Assembly (NCBI GenBank): GCA_031553035.1
Contig: JAVBLY010000008.1
Coordinates: 170,757-234,756, forward strand
From: JAVBLY01 sp031553035
GTDB taxonomy: Bacteria; Bacillota; Clostridia; Peptostreptococcales; Anaerovoracaceae
Length of the DNA stretch: 64,000 bases
Direction of reading: 5' to 3'
Both the position numbers and the translations under genes were made by a program. Under the pieces are notes generated by a model. That model was not told the DNA's origin, did no database searches, and worked only from the letters and a program-made list of their open reading frames with translations. Shown here piece after piece: positions 62,283-64,000 of this stretch; within the stretch, counting starts at the first letter, position 1; each line of letters begins with the position of its first letter.

Positions 62283-62927
62283 GTGAATATATTCGGCAGC
62301 GAAAAGTATTTTAAGATCATCGGTATCGCAGGAGGCATAGGCTCAGGCAAATCCACGGTAACAGATTATCTGAGGCACAAGATGTACTATGTCTACGATG
62401 CCGACGAGATAGCAAGGGAAGCGGTCATGCCGGGCGAGCCGGCTCTCGTTAAACTGACAGATTTTTTCGGATCCGAGATCCTGAACGACGATGGTTCCCT
62501 CAACCGGCGGAAGCTGGCTCAAATCACATTCGGCCATGAAGATAAGACCAGGAAGCTCAATGAGATCCTTCACAAAGACATCGATCACAGGATCGATCTT
62601 AAGCTGGCCGAGCATGCAATCTATTTTGCCCGGAAAAAGGCCGAAGACATCGGGACCATGAGAGTGGTGTTCATATCCGCACCTCTTTTTTTTGAGGCGG
62701 AACTGGAAAAAAAATGCGACGAGACATGGGCCATAATTGCCGACGATGAAGTAAGGATCAAAAGAGCAATGGAGCGGGACGATCTTCCAAGGAGCGAGGT
62801 GGAAGACCGGATGAACAGGCAGATGCCGGATAAAGAAAGGGCGAAGAAGGCCGACCATGTGATCAAGAATCACGGATCCAAGGAAGAACTTGTAAAACAA
62901 GTCGAAAAACTGCTCAAATCGTTATAG
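62283..62927 (+). CDS. coaE: Dephospho-CoA kinase
   Basis: 214 residues. P-loop GIAGGIGSGKSTVTDYL near residue 14, then VYDADEIARE. Last step of coenzyme A synthesis. GTG start with AGGTGGGA upstream, eight bases after polA; the polA-coaE pair is common in Firmicutes. Confidence 0.96.
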   Translation: MNIFGSEKYFKIIGIAGGIGSGKSTVTDYLRHKMYYVYDADEIAREAVMPGEPALVKLTDFFGSEILNDDGSLNRRKLAQITFGHEDKTRKLNEILHKDIDHRIDLKLAEHAIYFARKKAEDIGTMRVVFISAPLFFEAELEKKCDETWAIIADDEVRIKRAMERDDLPRSEVEDRMNRQMPDKERAKKADHVIKNHGSKEELVKQVEKLLKSL

Positions 62928-62950
62928 TAATATTTGGAGGTCTTAATTTA

Positions 62951-63550
62951 ATGAAAATCATCAACAAAGGATTCGTAAGAAACAAAAAATATGTGCCTGA
63001 AAACCCAATCCCGGAAAATGCAGTACCGTTCACGGCGCCTGAGGTCAAATTCGACGTCAAGCTGCCTTCATTCGTATTCATTTTTCTGAGCGCTATTCTC
63101 ATATATATCATATTCAATCTGGCGGAATTCGTAAGAGGTCCTGTGGAGATCAACCTTATGAATTTCGGATCGCTTATCGGTCTTATTCTGGGCTTGCTCT
63201 GCGTTCCCATACAGGGGTTGATCAGAGGGAAGTATTACGGTGATGATGCGGAACTCGATGTATATTACTCCATCGGATTCATATACATTATATGCACAGA
63301 ACCGGTGACAAAAGGCCAGTTCATCAGAATGGGCATCCTTCCAAGCATTTTCATCGGATGGATACCGATGCTCGTAGCCGCATTCGTGCCGCTGCCTCTC
63401 TTTTTTCTGGATCTCCTGTTCGTCTGGGGCTTTCTGTCCATAGTTTTCAGCAGTGTTTACTATACTACCGCATATTGTGCGGTGAGGCAGATGCCGGAGG
63501 GCAGCATGGCTATAATGAAAGGTGCGGATTACTACTGGTTCATGCCATAG
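62951..63550 (+). CDS. DUF3267-like membrane protein with degenerate zincin motif
   Basis: 199 residues, four hydrophobic segments (about 39-57, 72-92, 136-160, 150-175). The layout resembles DUF3267 putative membrane metallopeptidases, but where HExxH is expected after a PI dipeptide this protein reads PIQGLIRG, so the zinc ligands are missing. TTGGAGG precedes the ATG. Possibly cotranscribed with polA-coaE. Family assignment is by eye. Confidence 0.5.
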   Translation: MKIINKGFVRNKKYVPENPIPENAVPFTAPEVKFDVKLPSFVFIFLSAILIYIIFNLAEFVRGPVEINLMNFGSLIGLILGLLCVPIQGLIRGKYYGDDAELDVYYSIGFIYIICTEPVTKGQFIRMGILPSIFIGWIPMLVAAFVPLPLFFLDLLFVWGFLSIVFSSVYYTTAYCAVRQMPEGSMAIMKGADYYWFMP

Positions 63551-64000
63551 AAACGGTCGGATCGGTTTCAAACTATTGAGGTCCGCTCATACCCATTCAG
63601 TGAAAAATAAGGCACTGATGACCATGACGAAGATAGACATTGATAAGCTTAAAAAAAATATATGATCAGAATATTGTTTGACTGATTGGGTATCAGCTGT
63701 TTCTCGGAGGCAGTATACAAAACTGCCATAAATACGAGATGTTTTGTGAAAACAAAAGCTTTTTCGTACTGCAAGTGCCCCATTCCGGACTTGTGGCTGT
63801 ATCAAAATGTAAATAGTTGAGACAGCCCTTATTTCAGCCTTTTGCTGCAATGGATATGATATTTCTGATAAAGAAAAAATGTTTCTGATAAAGAAAAAAT
63901 GTTTCTACAAAAAATTAACCCAAAATTTGGTCCAAAATCGGGGTTATGCGAACTTTTTCACAGCTCTGTTAAGGAAATTATACATCAATGCACAATAACA
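63551..64000. other. Gene-free end of window with a short tandem repeat
   Basis: No convincing gene. A 20-base unit (ending TTTCTGATAAAGAAAAAAT) is repeated at 63861-63880 and 63881-63900 with a partial third copy (GTTTCT) after. An 87-codon frame on the minus strand (63587-63850) has no ribosome binding site. Confidence 0.5.

Noticed and set aside
63587..63850. 87-codon minus-strand open frame
   Set aside because: No ribosome binding site, no recognisable domain, atypical composition.
1..64000. CRISPR array, prophage, tRNA or rRNA genes
   Set aside because: No regular spaced repeats, phage structural genes, or recognisable tRNA or rRNA sequences were seen by eye.

Overview
The window is a gene-dense, roughly 43-45 % G+C (estimated by eye) chromosomal segment of a low-GC Gram-positive anaerobe. 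I infer Clostridia, possibly the Peptostreptococcales/Anaerovoracaceae area. The reasons are strong AAGGAGG-type ribosome binding sites, a CIRCE-controlled hrcA-grpE-dnaK-dnaJ operon, sigma-54 control of an amino-acid fermentation operon, and a complete lysine-to-butyrate/acetate fermentation gene set. I saw no rRNA, tRNA, CRISPR array, prophage or intact insertion sequence.

Layout. 1-5467: end of the translation/RNA operon (infB partial, rbfA, nrnA, truB, ribF) with aroC at its end. 5567-8540 (minus): an amidohydrolase lipoprotein and an AraC-type regulator. 8612-11270: rpsO with a structured leader, then pnp. 11328-14465: M16 peptidase, dut, dgt, a small lipoprotein. 14477-27084: lysine fermentation locus. 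27256-34483: methyltransferase, alaA-like aminotransferase, membrane protein, rlmA, EamA exporter and a chemoreceptor. 34491-37839 (minus): deoD and an 889-residue KaiC-like/PEP-synthase-like fusion. 37951-41686: DUF3048 protein, then panG-like/panB/panC. 41681-46075: LOG protein, secreted CHAP hydrolase, a DUF1538 membrane protein with two PII-like proteins, and rpsT with a long charged tail. 46200-49140: lepA-hemW. 49356-51717: toxin-antitoxin pair, zinc-ribbon protein and glpK. 51798-56995: heat-shock operon. 57152-63550: AGCS symporter, PHP phosphatase, polA, coaE and a DUF3267-like membrane protein. The last 450 bases hold no convincing gene.

The lysine locus is the main point of interest. 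It encodes KamA, the B12-dependent KamDE mutase with its putative KamBC reactivase, Kdd, Kce, a CoA-transferase pair and, divergently, Kal: every step from lysine to acetoacetate/crotonyl-CoA except racemisation or epimerisation and crotonyl-CoA reduction. Between kal and kdd lies a sigma-54 activator whose N-terminal half is a Kdd homologue that has lost the nucleotide-binding glycines, so it looks like a dead enzyme reused as a sensor of the pathway's own intermediate. Near-consensus sigma-54 promoters precede both kdd (17295-17310) and kal (minus strand, 14938-14953). Copies of a palindrome CGAACC-N6-GGTTCG lie in the kal/regulator gap (once) and upstream of kdd (twice, 32 bases apart). Together these suggest a self-contained regulon: one activator, one operator, two outward-facing sigma-54 promoters and probable autoregulation.
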